A DNA stretch of 64,000 nt from the NCBI RefSeq assembly GCF_016904945.1, contig NZ_JADIKF010000039.1, positions 434,001 to 498,000 on the forward strand, given 5' to 3'. This document shows, piece after piece, positions 48,377 through 57,750 of the stretch. Position 1 is the first letter of the stretch; each line of letters opens with the position of its first letter. The stretch comes from Dyella mobilis. Lineage in GTDB: Bacteria > Pseudomonadota > Gammaproteobacteria > Xanthomonadales > Rhodanobacteraceae. Below the pieces are notes generated by a model. It saw only the letters and a list, made by a program, of their open reading frames with translations, was not told the DNA's origin and did not search any database. A program made the translations under genes and the position numbers.

Positions 48377-48593
48377 AACCCGGCAACCCCCGCCCGAAGG
48401 GCGGGGTAGCCAAACCCGGCGGCATGGTGACGTGCCGCCGTCGATGCGACTTTGAAGCATCGGTATTCGCAAAAATCGGAAAAGGCTGCTATGATCGTCT
48501 GTCTGCATATCGCAGACCGGCGTCGTGCCGGCTCACAATCTAGAATTGATTTCCGGTTTTATCGGATATCGGTGCACTCTGAAGGAAGTTTTC
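48377..48593 (+). promoter_or_regulatory. rpsN-rpsH spacer: hairpin and candidate promoter
   Basis: After rpsN, CCCCGCCC-GAA-GGGCGGGG (48387-48405) forms a strong hairpin without a T-run. TTCGCA (48466-48471) and TATGAT (48490-48495), 18 bases apart, could be a promoter for rpsH onward. A second hairpin CCGGC/GCCGG follows near 48521-48535. The spacer is far longer than others in this cluster, so it probably splits the transcript or regulates it. Confidence 0.45.
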
Positions 48594-48989
48594 ATGAGCA
48601 TGACTGATCCCATCGCCGATCTGTTTACGCGCATCCGCAATGCCCAGGCAACGGGCAAGCAGGCAGTAAGCATTCCGTCGTCGAAGTTGAAGGTGGCGCT
48701 GGCCGACCTTCTCAAGAACGAGGGCTATATCCTCGACGCCAAGACCTCCACCCAGGAGGGCAAGCCGGTGCTCGAGATCAAGCTCAAGTATTTCGAAGGC
48801 CGTCCGGCCATCGAGCGCATCGAGCGCGTCAGCCGCTCCGGCCTGCGTGTGTACCGTGGCAAGGGTGACCTGCCGAAGGTGCTTGGCGGCCTGGGTATTT
48901 CGATCATCTCGACTTCTGCCGGTCTGCTGACCGACGCGCAGGCTCGTGCCAAGGGCATGGGCGGCGAAGTCATCGGCCTGGTCGCGTAA
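48594..48989 (+). CDS. rpsH: 30S ribosomal protein S8
   Basis: The protein has 131 residues from ATG 48594 ([18 protein letters not shown]), with AAGGAAG upstream. The C-terminal rRNA-binding motif has [21 protein letters not shown]8 binds helix 21 of 16S rRNA and represses spc genes in E. coli. Confidence 0.97.
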   Translation: MSMTDPIADLFTRIRNAQATGKQAVSIPSSKLKVALADLLKNEGYILDAKTSTQEGKPVLEIKLKYFEGRPAIERIERVSRSGLRVYRGKGDLPKVLGGLGISIISTSAGLLTDAQARAKGMGGEVIGLVA

Positions 48990-48999
48990 GGAGCTCCCG

Positions 49000-49527
49000 A
49001 TGTCACGTGTTGCCAAGAAACCCATTTCCCTGCCCAAGGGCGTTGAGCTCAAGGTGGCGGAAGACAGCATCGCCGTGAAGGGCCCGAAGGGCGCCTTGTC
49101 CATCCATGCCCTGCCGGGCGTTTCGGTGGCCAACGACAACGGCACGATCAACATCCATGTCGCCGAAGGCGCGGATGACAAGTTCGGCGGCACCGCTCGC
49201 GCGCTGCTGGCCAACATGATCAAGGGCGTGTCCGATGGTTATGAGCGCAAGCTGGAGCTCGTCGGCGTGGGTTACCGCGCTTCGATGACCGGCAAGGCTC
49301 TGAACCTCAGCCTCGGCTTCTCCCACCCGGTTGTCTTCAATGCCCCGGAAGGGATCACCCTCGAGACCCCCTCGCAGACCGAAATCCTGATCAAGGGTTC
49401 GGACAAGCAGTTGGTGGGCGAGGTGGCTGCCAAGATTCGCGGTTACCGTCCGCCGGAACCCTACAAGGGCAAGGGCGTTCGCTACGCTGGCGAGAAGATC
49501 ACCATTAAGGAAGCCAAGAAGGCATAA
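49000..49527 (+). CDS. rplF: 50S ribosomal protein L6
   Basis: The protein has 175 residues. It starts [18 protein letters not shown], with the C-terminal motif [18 protein letters not shown]. Two similar alpha/beta domains bind 23S rRNA near the sarcin-ricin loop. TAAGGAG precedes the ATG. Confidence 0.98.
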   Translation: MSRVAKKPISLPKGVELKVAEDSIAVKGPKGALSIHALPGVSVANDNGTINIHVAEGADDKFGGTARALLANMIKGVSDGYERKLELVGVGYRASMTGKALNLSLGFSHPVVFNAPEGITLETPSQTEILIKGSDKQLVGEVAAKIRGYRPPEPYKGKGVRYAGEKITIKEAKKA

Positions 49528-49614
49528 GCGGTTCCTGGCGAAGACTCGGTCACACGTGACCAGAACTCTTCAAAAGAGCTGCATAAAAGCCGATCCGCTT
49601 TCTGGAGACACATG

Positions 49615-49968
49615 ATGAACAAGAATGAAGCTCGTCTGCGCCGCGCCAAGTCCACGCGCTCCCACATCCGCAAGCTCGCGGTGGCTCGCCTGTCCGTGCA
49701 TCGCACTGGCCAGCATCTCTACGCCCAGGTGTTCGACGCCTCGGGTGAGAAGGTGGTAGCCGCTGCCTCGACCGTGCAGAAGTCGCTGGCCGAGGGCCTG
49801 AAGGGCACCAAGAACCTGGCCGCTGCTGCTGCAGTGGGCAAGGCGATTGCCGAGCGCGCCAAGGCAGCCGGTATCGAGGCCGTTGCGTTCGATCGTTCCG
49901 GTTTCCGCTATCACGGTCGCATCAAGGCTCTGGCCGATGCCGCCCGCGAAGCTGGCCTGAAGTTCTAA
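49615..49968 (+). CDS. rplR: 50S ribosomal protein L18
   Basis: The protein has 117 residues from ATG 49615, seven bases after GGAG; an ATG just before it (49612) is too close to that site. Signatures are [20 protein letters not shown] and the C-terminal [21 protein letters not shown]18 brings 5S rRNA into the ribosome. Confidence 0.97.
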   Translation: MNKNEARLRRAKSTRSHIRKLAVARLSVHRTGQHLYAQVFDASGEKVVAAASTVQKSLAEGLKGTKNLAAAAAVGKAIAERAKAAGIEAVAFDRSGFRYHGRIKALADAAREAGLKF

Positions 49969-50024
49969 GAATCAGGGAATGCGAGGCGGGGACTAGTCAA
50001 AGCCCCCATCTCCATTCCCGATTC
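49969..50024. repeat. imperfect inverted repeat in the rplR-rpsE spacer
   Basis: GAATCAGGGAATG (49969-49981) pairs with CATTCCCGATTC (50013-50024), and GAG and GGGG inside pair with CCCC and CTC. The GGGAAT/ATTCCC units resemble the tandem GGGAAC-type repeats of Xanthomonadales spacers. A further hairpin CCCGGATGGTCCGGG lies at 50073-50087. Confidence 0.55.
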
Positions 50025-50102
50025 CGAAGCTCTACTAAAACAACTCCAAGCGGCTTAGCCGCAAGTAAAAGTCCCGGATGGTCCGGGCATACGGAAAAAG
50101 AT

Positions 50103-50612
50103 ATGTCTTCTACCGATCGTGAAAATTCAGACGGCCTGCTCGAGAAGCTGATCGCTGTCAACCGCGTGGCCAAGACCGTCAAGGGCGGCCGCCAGATGAG
50201 CTTCACCGCGCTGACCGTGGTCGGTGATGGCGAGGGCAAGGTCGGCTTCGGCTATGGCAAGGCGCGCGAAGTGCCGGTTGCCATCTCCAAGGCCATGGAC
50301 CGCGCTCGCCGCAACATGGTGAGCATCGATCTGAACAACGGCACCCTGTGGTACGCCATCAAGGCCAACCACGGTGCAGCTCGTGTGTTCATGCAGCCGG
50401 CCTCCGAAGGTACCGGCGTGATCGCCGGCGGTGCCATGCGCGCTGTGCTGGAAGTGGTTGGTGTGAAGAACGTGCTGGCCAAGGCTGTCGGTTCGCGTAA
50501 CCCGATCAACCTGGTCCGCGCCACCATCAAGGGCCTGCAGGCCGTTGCCTCGCCGAAGCAGATTGCTGCCAAGCGTGGCAAGACCGTGGAAGAGGTGTTG
50601 GGCAATGGCTAA
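50103..50612 (+). CDS. rpsE: 30S ribosomal protein S5
   Basis: The protein has 169 residues. The N-terminal dsRBD-like part has [20 protein letters not shown] and [20 protein letters not shown]. The spectinomycin loop region is intact by eye. The C-terminal part has [16 protein letters not shown]. It overlaps the rpmD start by eight bases. Confidence 0.98.
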   Translation: MSSTDRENSDGLLEKLIAVNRVAKTVKGGRQMSFTALTVVGDGEGKVGFGYGKAREVPVAISKAMDRARRNMVSIDLNNGTLWYAIKANHGAARVFMQPASEGTGVIAGGAMRAVLEVVGVKNVLAKAVGSRNPINLVRATIKGLQAVASPKQIAAKRGKTVEEVLGNG

Positions 50613-50790
50613 CGATAAGACTGTTCGCGTCCGCCTGGTCAAGGGCCTGCGCGGTGTACAGAGCCTTCATCGCCTGAGCGTCAAGGCGCTCGGCCTGAAC
50701 AAGCTCAACGACGTCCGTGAATTGAAAGACAGCCCGCAGGTGCGCGGTCTGATCAACACGGTCTATTACCTCGTGCGGGTTGAGGAGTAA
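50605..50790 (+). CDS. rpmD: 50S ribosomal protein L30
   Basis: The protein has 61 residues from ATG 50605, inside the rpsE end. Start [16 protein letters not shown]; then [19 protein letters not shown]. It is a short large-subunit surface protein. Confidence 0.96.
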   Translation: MANDKTVRVRLVKGLRGVQSLHRLSVKALGLNKLNDVRELKDSPQVRGLINTVYYLVRVEE

Positions 50791-50795
50791 GCATC

Positions 50796-51227
50796 ATGCG
50801 TCTTAACGACATCAAGCCGGCTGTTGGTTCGCGCAAGACGCGCCTGCGCGTCGGTCGCGGTATCGGTTCGGGCCTGGGCAAGACCGCTGGCCGCGGCCAC
50901 AAGGGTCAGCATGCCCGCGCCGGCGGCACCCACAAGTACGGTTTCGAAGGCGGCCAGATGCCGCTGCAGCGCCGCCTGCCGAAGGTCGGCTTCCGCTCCA
51001 AGATGAAGGCTGGGAGCCAGGAAGTGTTCCTGTACCAGCTGGCGACGCTGAAGGCCGACGTGATCGACCCGGTCGTGCTGCATCAGGCTGGCCTGATCGA
51101 CAGCCGCGCCAAGAAGGTGAAGGTTGTTGCCAAGGGCGAGATCGGTCGCGCGGTGAAGCTGTCGGGTCTACTGGCTACGGCCGGTGCCAAGACGGCCATC
51201 GAAGCCGCCGGCGGCAGCGTGGAGTAA
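50796..51227 (+). CDS. rplO: 50S ribosomal protein L15
   Basis: The protein has 143 residues. The N-terminal extended part is rich in Gly/Arg ([20 protein letters not shown]), followed by [17 protein letters not shown] and the globular [16 protein letters not shown] domain. It starts six bases after rpmD and ends six bases before secY. Confidence 0.97.
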   Translation: MRLNDIKPAVGSRKTRLRVGRGIGSGLGKTAGRGHKGQHARAGGTHKYGFEGGQMPLQRRLPKVGFRSKMKAGSQEVFLYQLATLKADVIDPVVLHQAGLIDSRAKKVKVVAKGEIGRAVKLSGLLATAGAKTAIEAAGGSVE

Positions 51228-51233
51228 TCACAC

Positions 51234-52556
51234 GTGGCCGCAGCCAAGGGCACATCGGTCGGATCGCTTGGTAAGTTGACCGAGCTGCGTCAACGCATCT
51301 TCTTCGTGATTGGTGCGTTGATCGTGTACCGCCTCGGCTCGTTCATCCCGGTGCCGGGTGTGAATCCGGATGCCATGGCCAATCTGATTGGCCAGAGCGG
51401 TGGCCTGCTGGACATGTTCAACATGTTCTCGGGCGGCTCGCTGGGGCGTTTTTCGGTGTTTGCGTTGGGCGTGGTGCCCTACATCTCCGCATCGATCGTG
51501 GTGCAGATGATGGGGTCCGTGATCCCCAGCCTGCAGGCATTGCGCAAGGAAGGGCAGGCTGGCCAGCGCCAGCTCACCACGTATACCCGTATCGGCACGG
51601 TTGGCCTGTCGGCCTTCCAGGCCTTCGGTATCGCCATGGCCTTGATGAAGCAGTCCAGTGGCGGCATGCCGGTGGTCTACATGCCGGGTTTCGGCTTCAT
51701 CCTGTCCTCGGTGGTGGGTTTGACGGCCGGCTCGATGTTCCTGATGTGGCTGGGCGAGCAGATGACGGAGCGCGGTATCGGCAACGGTATTTCGTTATTG
51801 ATCTTCGCGGGCATCGTTGCGGGTCTGCCGGGTGCGGTGACACATACCCTGTCCATGTCCAGCAACGGCGAGCTGAGCACGATCAAATTGATCATGGTGG
51901 TAGCGCTGGTGTTGGGCGTTACGGCTTTCGTGGTGTTCATGGAGCGGGCGCAGCGGCGCATCACCGTGAATTACGCGCGGCGGTCGGGCGGTCAGCGTTC
52001 GTATATGAACCAGACCTCGCATCTGCCGCTCAAGATCAACATGTCGGGCGTGATCCCGCCCATCTTCGCGAACAGTCTTTTGATGTTCCCGGCGATGGCT
52101 GCGAGCTGGGGCAATGCTGGCCATCAGTCGCGCTGGTTGCAGGATTTGGTGCAGGCGCTGACCCCCGGCGAACCGTTGTACGACATCGTTTACGCAGTAC
52201 TGGTGATCACTTTCGCCTTTTTCTATACGGCGATCGTGTTCAACTCGCAGGAAACGGCCGACAACCTCAAGCGATCTGGCGCGCTGATCCCGGGCATCCG
52301 CCCCGGCCGCTCGACCGCTGACTACATCGATGCCGTGATGACCCGTTTGACCGGTGTGGGCGCTATCTACCTCGTACTGGTCTGCTTGGTGCCAACGTTC
52401 ATGCAGAACGCCTGGCACGTTCCGTTCTACTTCGGCGGTACCTCGCTGCTGATCGTAGTGGTGGTGGTGATGGACTTTACGGCTCAGGTGCAGGCGCATC
52501 TGGTCAGCCATCAGTACGAAGGTTTGCTCAAAAAGGCCAATCTGCGCCGCGGCTGA
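51234..52556 (+). CDS. secY: preprotein translocase subunit SecY
   Basis: The protein has 440 residues from a GTG start, with ten transmembrane helices. Start TELRQRIFFVIGALIVYRLG; plug region GGLLDMFNMFSGGSLGRFSV; loop motifs MWLGEQMTERGIGNGISL and RSGGQRSYMNQTSHLPLKIN. SecY forms the protein-conducting channel with SecE (encoded at 24552). It closes the spc cluster. Confidence 0.98.
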   Translation: MAAAKGTSVGSLGKLTELRQRIFFVIGALIVYRLGSFIPVPGVNPDAMANLIGQSGGLLDMFNMFSGGSLGRFSVFALGVVPYISASIVVQMMGSVIPSLQALRKEGQAGQRQLTTYTRIGTVGLSAFQAFGIAMALMKQSSGGMPVVYMPGFGFILSSVVGLTAGSMFLMWLGEQMTERGIGNGISLLIFAGIVAGLPGAVTHTLSMSSNGELSTIKLIMVVALVLGVTAFVVFMERAQRRITVNYARRSGGQRSYMNQTSHLPLKINMSGVIPPIFANSLLMFPAMAASWGNAGHQSRWLQDLVQALTPGEPLYDIVYAVLVITFAFFYTAIVFNSQETADNLKRSGALIPGIRPGRSTADYIDAVMTRLTGVGAIYLVLVCLVPTFMQNAWHVPFYFGGTSLLIVVVVVMDFTAQVQAHLVSHQYEGLLKKANLRRG

Positions 52557-52678
52557 GGCGGCAGATGGGTTCCGGGTGGAAGGCGGTGGCGCTTCGGTGC
52601 CACGGGACTTTCCTAACAGTTTGATTAAGGTTAGAATTGCGCGTTTACCGCGCAAGAAAGCATCGGAGAAAGTACATC

Positions 52679-53035
52679 ATGGCGCGCATTGCGGGTGTCA
52701 ATTTGCCGGTCCAGAAGCACGTCTGGGTTGGCCTGCAGAGCATCTATGGGATCGGCCGCAGCCGGGCCAAGAAGGTCTGCGCGGACGCGGGTGTGGTTCC
52801 GACCACGCCTATCAAGTCCCTGAGTGAAGGCGAGGTGGAGAAAATCCGCCACGAAATCGCCAAATACGTGGTGGAAGGCGATCTGCGCCGCGAAGTCGGC
52901 ATGGCCATCAAGCGTCTGATGGATCTGGGTTGCTACCGCGGTCTGCGCCACCGTCGTGGCCTGCCGGTGCGCGGCCAGCGCACGCGCACCAACGCACGCA
53001 CCCGCAAGGGTCCGCGTCGCGCGATCAAGAAGTAA
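52679..53035 (+). CDS. rpsM: 30S ribosomal protein S13
   Basis: The protein has 118 residues from ATG 52679 after GGAGAAAG. Start [20 protein letters not shown]-terminal [19 protein letters not shown]13 contacts P-site tRNA and forms the bridges to L5. The 122-base secY-rpsM spacer lacks rpmJ (L36), which often lies here. TAGAAT at 52632 is a weak -10 candidate. Confidence 0.97.
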   Translation: MARIAGVNLPVQKHVWVGLQSIYGIGRSRAKKVCADAGVVPTTPIKSLSEGEVEKIRHEIAKYVVEGDLRREVGMAIKRLMDLGCYRGLRHRRGLPVRGQRTRTNARTRKGPRRAIKK

Positions 53036-53068
53036 TTGATCGCTTACTGAGAGATTTGGATTCCGAAC

Positions 53069-53455
53069 ATGGCAAAGCCAGTTAAGACCAAGAAGAAAGT
53101 CAAGCGCGTAGTCACCGATGCGGTGGCCCACGTGCAGGCATCCTTCAACAACACCATCGTGACCATCACCGACCGTCAGGGCAACGCGCTGTCGTGGGCG
53201 ACTGCCGGCGGCGCGGGTTTCCGCGGTTCGCGCAAGTCCACCCCGTTCGCTGCCCAGGTCGCTGCCGAAAAGGCCGGCCGTGCCGCTGGCGACTACGGCG
53301 TGAAGACGGTGGAAGTGCGGATCAAGGGTCCCGGCCCGGGCCGTGAGTCGGCAGTGCGTTCGCTGAACGCCCTCGGCTACAAGGTTCTCAACATTATCGA
53401 TGTCACGCCGATTCCGCATAACGGCTGCCGTCCCCCCAAGAAGCGTCGCGTCTAA
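53069..53455 (+). CDS. rpsK: 30S ribosomal protein S11
   Basis: The protein has 128 residues. Motifs are [40 protein letters not shown] and the end [14 protein letters not shown]. It lies on the 30S platform near the E site. Confidence 0.98.
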   Translation: MAKPVKTKKKVKRVVTDAVAHVQASFNNTIVTITDRQGNALSWATAGGAGFRGSRKSTPFAAQVAAEKAGRAAGDYGVKTVEVRIKGPGPGRESAVRSLNALGYKVLNIIDVTPIPHNGCRPPKKRRV

Positions 53456-53465
53456 GGAGACCGCC

Positions 53466-54092
53466 ATGGCACGTTATCGTGGAGCTACCTGCAAACTCGC
53501 GCGTCGCGAAGGTTCGGACCTGAGCCTGAAGAGCCCGGCGCGCGCTATCGATTCCAAGTGCAAGCTTGAGAACAAGCCCGGCCAGCATGGCGCCAACAAG
53601 CGCATGCGCATGTCCGACTATGCCGTTCAGTTGCGCGAGAAGCAGAAGGTCAAGCGCATCTACGGTGTGCTCGAGCGCCAGTTCAGCAACTACTACTCCA
53701 AGGCGTCGACCCTCAAGGGCAACACCGGCGAGAACCTGTTGCGCCTGCTCGAGAGCCGTCTGGACAACGTCGTTTACCGCATGGGTTTTGCGGTGACCCG
53801 CGCCCAGGCTCGTCAGCTGGTGTCGCACAAGGGCATCCTGGTCAATGGCAAGAAGGTCAACATCCCGTCCTACCAGGTTCGTCCGGGCGACGAGATTGCC
53901 GTGACCGAGCGCGCTCGCACCCAGTTGCGCGTGCAGGAAGCCGGCACCGTGTTCGACACCATGGATCTGCGTCCGCAGTGGGTCGAAGTGGATAGCAAGA
54001 AGTTCGCCGGCACCTTCAAGAACGTGCCGGATCGTGCGGATCTGCCGACCGACATCAACGAAGCGCTGATCGTCGAGCTTTATTCGAAGTAA
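53466..54092 (+). CDS. rpsD: 30S ribosomal protein S4 (zinc-free)
   Basis: The protein has 208 residues from ATG 53466 after AAGGAG. The N-terminal part lacks a zinc Cys cluster (only two Cys). The S4 RNA-binding motif has [16 protein letters not shown] and [19 protein letters not shown]4 starts 30S assembly and represses the alpha operon in E. coli. Confidence 0.97.
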   Translation: MARYRGATCKLARREGSDLSLKSPARAIDSKCKLENKPGQHGANKRMRMSDYAVQLREKQKVKRIYGVLERQFSNYYSKASTLKGNTGENLLRLLESRLDNVVYRMGFAVTRAQARQLVSHKGILVNGKKVNIPSYQVRPGDEIAVTERARTQLRVQEAGTVFDTMDLRPQWVEVDSKKFAGTFKNVPDRADLPTDINEALIVELYSK

Positions 54093-54108
54093 TCAACCGG
54101 AGCCCTGC

Positions 54109-55107
54109 ATGGCAGTTTCGTCAACTAGCGTGCTGCGGCCTCGCGGCCTCAGCGTCGAGCAGCTCGGACCGAATCGCGCCAAGGTCGTGGTGGAGCCGCT
54201 CGAGCGTGGTTTTGGTCACACCCTGGGCAATGCGCTGCGTCGCGTGCTGCTTTCCTCGATCCCTGGCAGTGCCATCGTCGAGGTGGAAATTGATGGCGTG
54301 CTGCACGAGTACACCACCCTCGAGGGTCTGCAGGAGGACGTGATCGAAGTCCTGCTGAACCTCAAGGAAGTGGCAATTCGTCAGCACACGGGTGACGAAG
54401 TCACCCTGACCTTGGCCAAGAAGGGCAAGGGCGTAGTCACGGCCGGCGATATCACCGTCGATCATTCGGTGGAGATCATCAACCCGGAACACGTGATTTG
54501 CCACTTGACCAAGGACATCGCGCTGAATATGCGCCTGAAAGTGCGTCGCGGCGTCGGCTACCAGCCGGCCAGCCTGCGTCAGCACCCGGACGACGAAGCA
54601 CGTCCGATCGGTCGCCTGCAGCTCGATGCCTCGTTCGCGCCGGTGTTGCGCGTGGCTTACGAAGTGGATGCGGCTCGTGTTGAGCAGCGCACCAACCTCG
54701 ACAAGCTGGTGCTGGACATCGAAACCAACGGCACCATCGGTGCGGAAGACGCGGTTCGCAAGGCCGCCGAAATCCTCAACGACCAGCTGTCGGTGTTCGG
54801 TGACTTCTCGCGCCGTGAAAGCGCCACCGACAAGGCGGAGAAGGGCGGGTTCGATCCGCTGCTGCTCCGTCCGATCGACGACCTGGAACTCACCGTTCGT
54901 TCGGCTAACTGCCTGAAGGCCGAGAGCATCTACTACATCGGCGATCTGGTACAGAAGACCGAAGTGGAGCTGCTCAAGACGCCGAATCTCGGCAAGAAGT
55001 CGCTCACGGAAATCAAGGATGTCCTCGGCGTGCGTGGTCTCGCCCTGGGCATGAAGCTCGAAAACTGGCCGCCGCCGGGCCTCTCGCACGGCATGCAGCT
55101 GGGCTGA
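54109..55107 (+). CDS. rpoA: DNA-directed RNA polymerase subunit alpha
   Basis: The protein has 332 residues. The N-terminal assembly domain has [20 protein letters not shown] and [20 protein letters not shown]. The C-terminal domain (about 245-325) has the UP-element/activator-binding helix region [20 protein letters not shown] and [15 protein letters not shown]. It lies in the alpha operon rpsM-rpsK-rpsD-rpoA-rplQ. Confidence 0.98.
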   Translation: MAVSSTSVLRPRGLSVEQLGPNRAKVVVEPLERGFGHTLGNALRRVLLSSIPGSAIVEVEIDGVLHEYTTLEGLQEDVIEVLLNLKEVAIRQHTGDEVTLTLAKKGKGVVTAGDITVDHSVEIINPEHVICHLTKDIALNMRLKVRRGVGYQPASLRQHPDDEARPIGRLQLDASFAPVLRVAYEVDAARVEQRTNLDKLVLDIETNGTIGAEDAVRKAAEILNDQLSVFGDFSRRESATDKAEKGGFDPLLLRPIDDLELTVRSANCLKAESIYYIGDLVQKTEVELLKTPNLGKKSLTEIKDVLGVRGLALGMKLENWPPPGLSHGMQLG

Positions 55108-55301
55108 TGTAACTCAGCAGCCGCAGTCTTAAGACTGCGGCTGTTGGTGTAATACGGGAAGCGGAATGTTGCTTCCCGTAGTGTCACCGGAGCCGATAAC
55201 GGCTCGTTATTGCAAGCACTTAAAACCACAGCGGGTAACCCGCGGGAAGCCGGCCATCAGGACCGGTTTTTCATAACAACAGACATTAAGAGAGTCTCAT
55301 C
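55108..55301 (+). other. rpoA-rplQ spacer with perfect palindrome and hairpins
   Basis: A 26-base perfect palindrome (55118-55143, centre CTTAAG) is followed by ACGGGAAGC/GCTTCCCGT (55154-55179, seven-base loop) and CCGG...CCGG with a T-run near 55255-55271. The last may be a weak terminator. No gene is present. Such a long spacer is unusual between rpoA and rplQ. Confidence 0.6.
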
Positions 55302-55685
55302 ATGCGTCACATGAAATCCGGGCGTAAGCTCAATCGCACCAGCAGCCATCGCGAAGCGATGTTCAAGAACATGGCCTCGTCGCTGATCAAGCACGAGCTG
55401 ATCCGCACGACCCTGCCCAAGGCCAAGGAACTGCGCCGCATCGCCGAACCGCTGATCACCCTGGCCAAGGTTGATGGCGTGGCCAACCGCCGTCTGGCTT
55501 TTGCTCGCCTGCGCGACAAGCAGGCCGTAGGCAAGCTGTTCGTGGAACTCGGCCCGCGTTACCGCGAGCGTCCCGGCGGCTACCTGCGCATCCTGAAGTG
55601 CGGCTTCCGCCCGGGCGACAACGCGCCGATGGCGTACGTCGAGCTGGTGGATCGCCCGCACACCGAGGCTGTCGACGCCGAATAA
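55302..55685 (+). CDS. rplQ: 50S ribosomal protein L17
   Basis: The protein has 127 residues. Start [20 protein letters not shown]; then [20 protein letters not shown] and the C-terminal [16 protein letters not shown]. It lies near the tunnel exit. It is the last gene of the alpha operon. Confidence 0.98.
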   Translation: MRHMKSGRKLNRTSSHREAMFKNMASSLIKHELIRTTLPKAKELRRIAEPLITLAKVDGVANRRLAFARLRDKQAVGKLFVELGPRYRERPGGYLRILKCGFRPGDNAPMAYVELVDRPHTEAVDAE

Positions 55686-55718
55686 TCCGCACTGGCGGTA
55701 TTTGGACGTCCAAAATAT

Positions 55719-55748
55719 GAAACCCGGCCGGGCAACCAGCCGGGTTTC
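55719..55748 (+). terminator. hairpin terminator after rplQ
   Basis: GAAACCCGGC (55719-55728) pairs with GCCGGGTTTC (55739-55748), with only a short T-run inside the stem end. It likely ends the alpha operon. Confidence 0.75.
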
Positions 55749-55824
55749 GCGTTTTCGGGAACTCGGAAAGATCGCTGCTGACAGCGTCATCCGGAGCGGG
55801 TAATGTCAGCGTCCCGCCCCTGCC

Positions 55825-56349
55825 ATGCGCTCTGCCATGAATCCCCTTCGGTGGTCCTACCGCGTCAGCTTTCTCGCCGGGTTTCTGATCTGCGTCGCCC
55901 TGCTCGCGTTTGCCTTGTACGCGGAGTACGTGCTCGGCATGGACCCCTGTCCGTTGTGCATTTTCCAGCGCATCGGGTTCATCTTCATGGCCGTGTTTTT
56001 CCTGGTGGGGGCCATCCACGGCCCACGCGAGGGCGGCCGCTGGTTCTATACCGGACTGGTCCTGCTGGGTGCGTTGTTTGGCATCGCGGTGGCTGGCCGC
56101 CATTTGTGGATCCAGTCGCTGCCATCGGATCAGCTGCCGTCTTGCGGCCCGAACCTGGGCTACATGTTCGATGCCTTCCCGTTCACCAAGGTGCTCAAGA
56201 TGGTGTTCACCGGTTCGGGTGAATGCGCCAAGGTCGAGCCCATTCTCGGCTTGCCGATGCCTTTCTGGACCTTGCTGTGGTACATCCTTCTATCGGTATG
56301 GGCCATTCGCGCGACCCTGCAACGCGCCGCGCCGAGGTTGCGTCTATGA
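55825..56349 (+). CDS. dsbB: disulfide bond formation protein B
   Basis: The protein has 174 residues with four transmembrane helices. The quinone-linked pair CPLC (Cys42, Cys45) follows helix 1, and the periplasmic loop has Cys107 (PSCGPN) and a Cys at about 132 (GECAK), as in DsbB. It reoxidises DsbA and passes electrons to quinone in the inner membrane. An ATG at 55837 is also possible. The stop overlaps the DAHP synthase start (ATGA), a link without an obvious functional basis. Confidence 0.93.
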   Translation: MRSAMNPLRWSYRVSFLAGFLICVALLAFALYAEYVLGMDPCPLCIFQRIGFIFMAVFFLVGAIHGPREGGRWFYTGLVLLGALFGIAVAGRHLWIQSLPSDQLPSCGPNLGYMFDAFPFTKVLKMVFTGSGECAKVEPILGLPMPFWTLLWYILLSVWAIRATLQRAAPRLRL

Positions 56350-57710
56350 ATCAGCCAGCCAAAACCGAACGCCAGGAAAACTGGAATCCGATGTCCTGGC
56401 AGCGGCGCGTGGCGCTGCAGCAGCCGCACTACGAAGATGGCACCGAACTGGCTCACGCGATCGCCGAGCTGGCACAACTGCCACCACTGGTGACATCGTG
56501 GGAAGTGCTTGGGTTGAAGCATGCGTTGGCCGAAGCGCAGGAGGGCAAGCGCTTTCTGCTGCAAGGCGGCGACTGCGCAGAAAGCTTTGCCGACTGCACC
56601 AGCCCGATCATTTCCAATCGCCTGAAAGTGCTGCTGCAAATGAGCCTGGTGCTGGTGCACGGTCTCAAGCAACCGGTATTGAGGGTTGGGCGTTTCGCCG
56701 GGCAATACGCCAAGCCGCGTTCAACCGACACCGAGACACGCGATGGCGTGACCTTGCCGAGTTTCCGCGGTGACGTTGTCAACGGCCCCGAGTTTACCCC
56801 CGAGGCGCGGCGCCCCGATCCGCAGCGGTTGATTCGTGCGCATGCGCATTCCGCACTGACCATGAATTTCGTGCGCGCGCTCATCGATGGCGGTTTCGCG
56901 GATCTGCACCATCCCGAATACTGGGATCTGGCCTGGGTGGAGCACTCGCCGCTCGCTGCCGAATATCGGCGCATGGTGAAGGGCATCGGCGACTCGTTGC
57001 GCTTCATGGAGACGCTGGCCGGGCCGATCGCAGGTTTTACCCGGGTGGATTTCTTTACCTCGCACGAAGCCCTGCTGCTGCATTACGAACAGGCTTTGAC
57101 GCGCCAGGTGCCGCGCCATCGCGGCTGGTTCAACCTGTCTACGCACTTCCCGTGGATCGGCATGCGCACGGCTGCGCTGGACGGTGCGCACGTGGAATAT
57201 TTCCGCGGCATCCGCAATCCGATTGCGGTGAAGATCGGTCCGTCGGTCACGGCGGAACAACTATTGCCGCTGGTCGAGGCCTTGAATCCCGAGGACGAGC
57301 CGGGCCGGCTCACCTTGATCCATCGCATGGGCCACGCGCAGATTGGCACCGCCTTGCCGCCTCTGCTCGAGGCCGTGAAACGCGAGGGTCGGCGAGTGCT
57401 GTGGGTGGCCGATCCCATGCATGGCAATACGGAAAGTACCTCGATCGGTTACAAGACCCGTCGCTTCGACAACATCCGCAGCGAGCTGGATCAGGCGCTG
57501 GATATCCATGCCGCAGCCGGCACGCGCCTGGGTGGCGTGCATCTGGAGCTGACCGGCGAGGACGTCACCGAATGCATGGGAGGCGCGCGCGACCTGAGCG
57601 AAGCCGATCTGCAGCGCGCCTACAAGTCCACCGTGGACCCGCGCTTGAATTACGAGCAATCGCTGGAGCTGGCGATGCTGATCGTGCGCAAGTCGGGCAG
57701 CATGGCCTGA
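56346..57710 (+). CDS. class II 3-deoxy-7-phosphoheptulonate (DAHP) synthase
   Basis: The protein has 454 residues. This plant/Mycobacterium-type enzyme condenses PEP and erythrose 4-phosphate, the first shikimate step. Metal/substrate motifs are LLQGGDCAESFAD with the metal-ligand Cys, GRFAGQYAKPRS, THFPWIGMRT, ADPMHGNTES with the metal His, and GGVHLELTGEDVTEC with the metal Glu. ATG 56346 is used because the frame upstream lies within dsbB. Class II enzymes lack the aroFGH-type fold similarity. Confidence 0.95.
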   Translation: MNQPAKTERQENWNPMSWQRRVALQQPHYEDGTELAHAIAELAQLPPLVTSWEVLGLKHALAEAQEGKRFLLQGGDCAESFADCTSPIISNRLKVLLQMSLVLVHGLKQPVLRVGRFAGQYAKPRSTDTETRDGVTLPSFRGDVVNGPEFTPEARRPDPQRLIRAHAHSALTMNFVRALIDGGFADLHHPEYWDLAWVEHSPLAAEYRRMVKGIGDSLRFMETLAGPIAGFTRVDFFTSHEALLLHYEQALTRQVPRHRGWFNLSTHFPWIGMRTAALDGAHVEYFRGIRNPIAVKIGPSVTAEQLLPLVEALNPEDEPGRLTLIHRMGHAQIGTALPPLLEAVKREGRRVLWVADPMHGNTESTSIGYKTRRFDNIRSELDQALDIHAAAGTRLGGVHLELTGEDVTECMGGARDLSEADLQRAYKSTVDPRLNYEQSLELAMLIVRKSGSMA

Positions 57711-57718
57711 CGCCACAT

Positions 57719-57750
57719 CACAGCCTGCGCGCATCAGTGCGCAGGCTGTG
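57719..57750. terminator. bidirectional hairpin between DAHP synthase and beta-lactamase genes
   Basis: CACAGCCTGCGC (57719-57730) and GCGCAGGCTGTG (57739-57750) form a perfect 12-pair stem with an eight-base loop. The right arm includes the last codons of the minus-strand beta-lactamase gene. There is no T-run, so end-protection or Rho-dependent ending is as likely as intrinsic termination. Confidence 0.6.
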
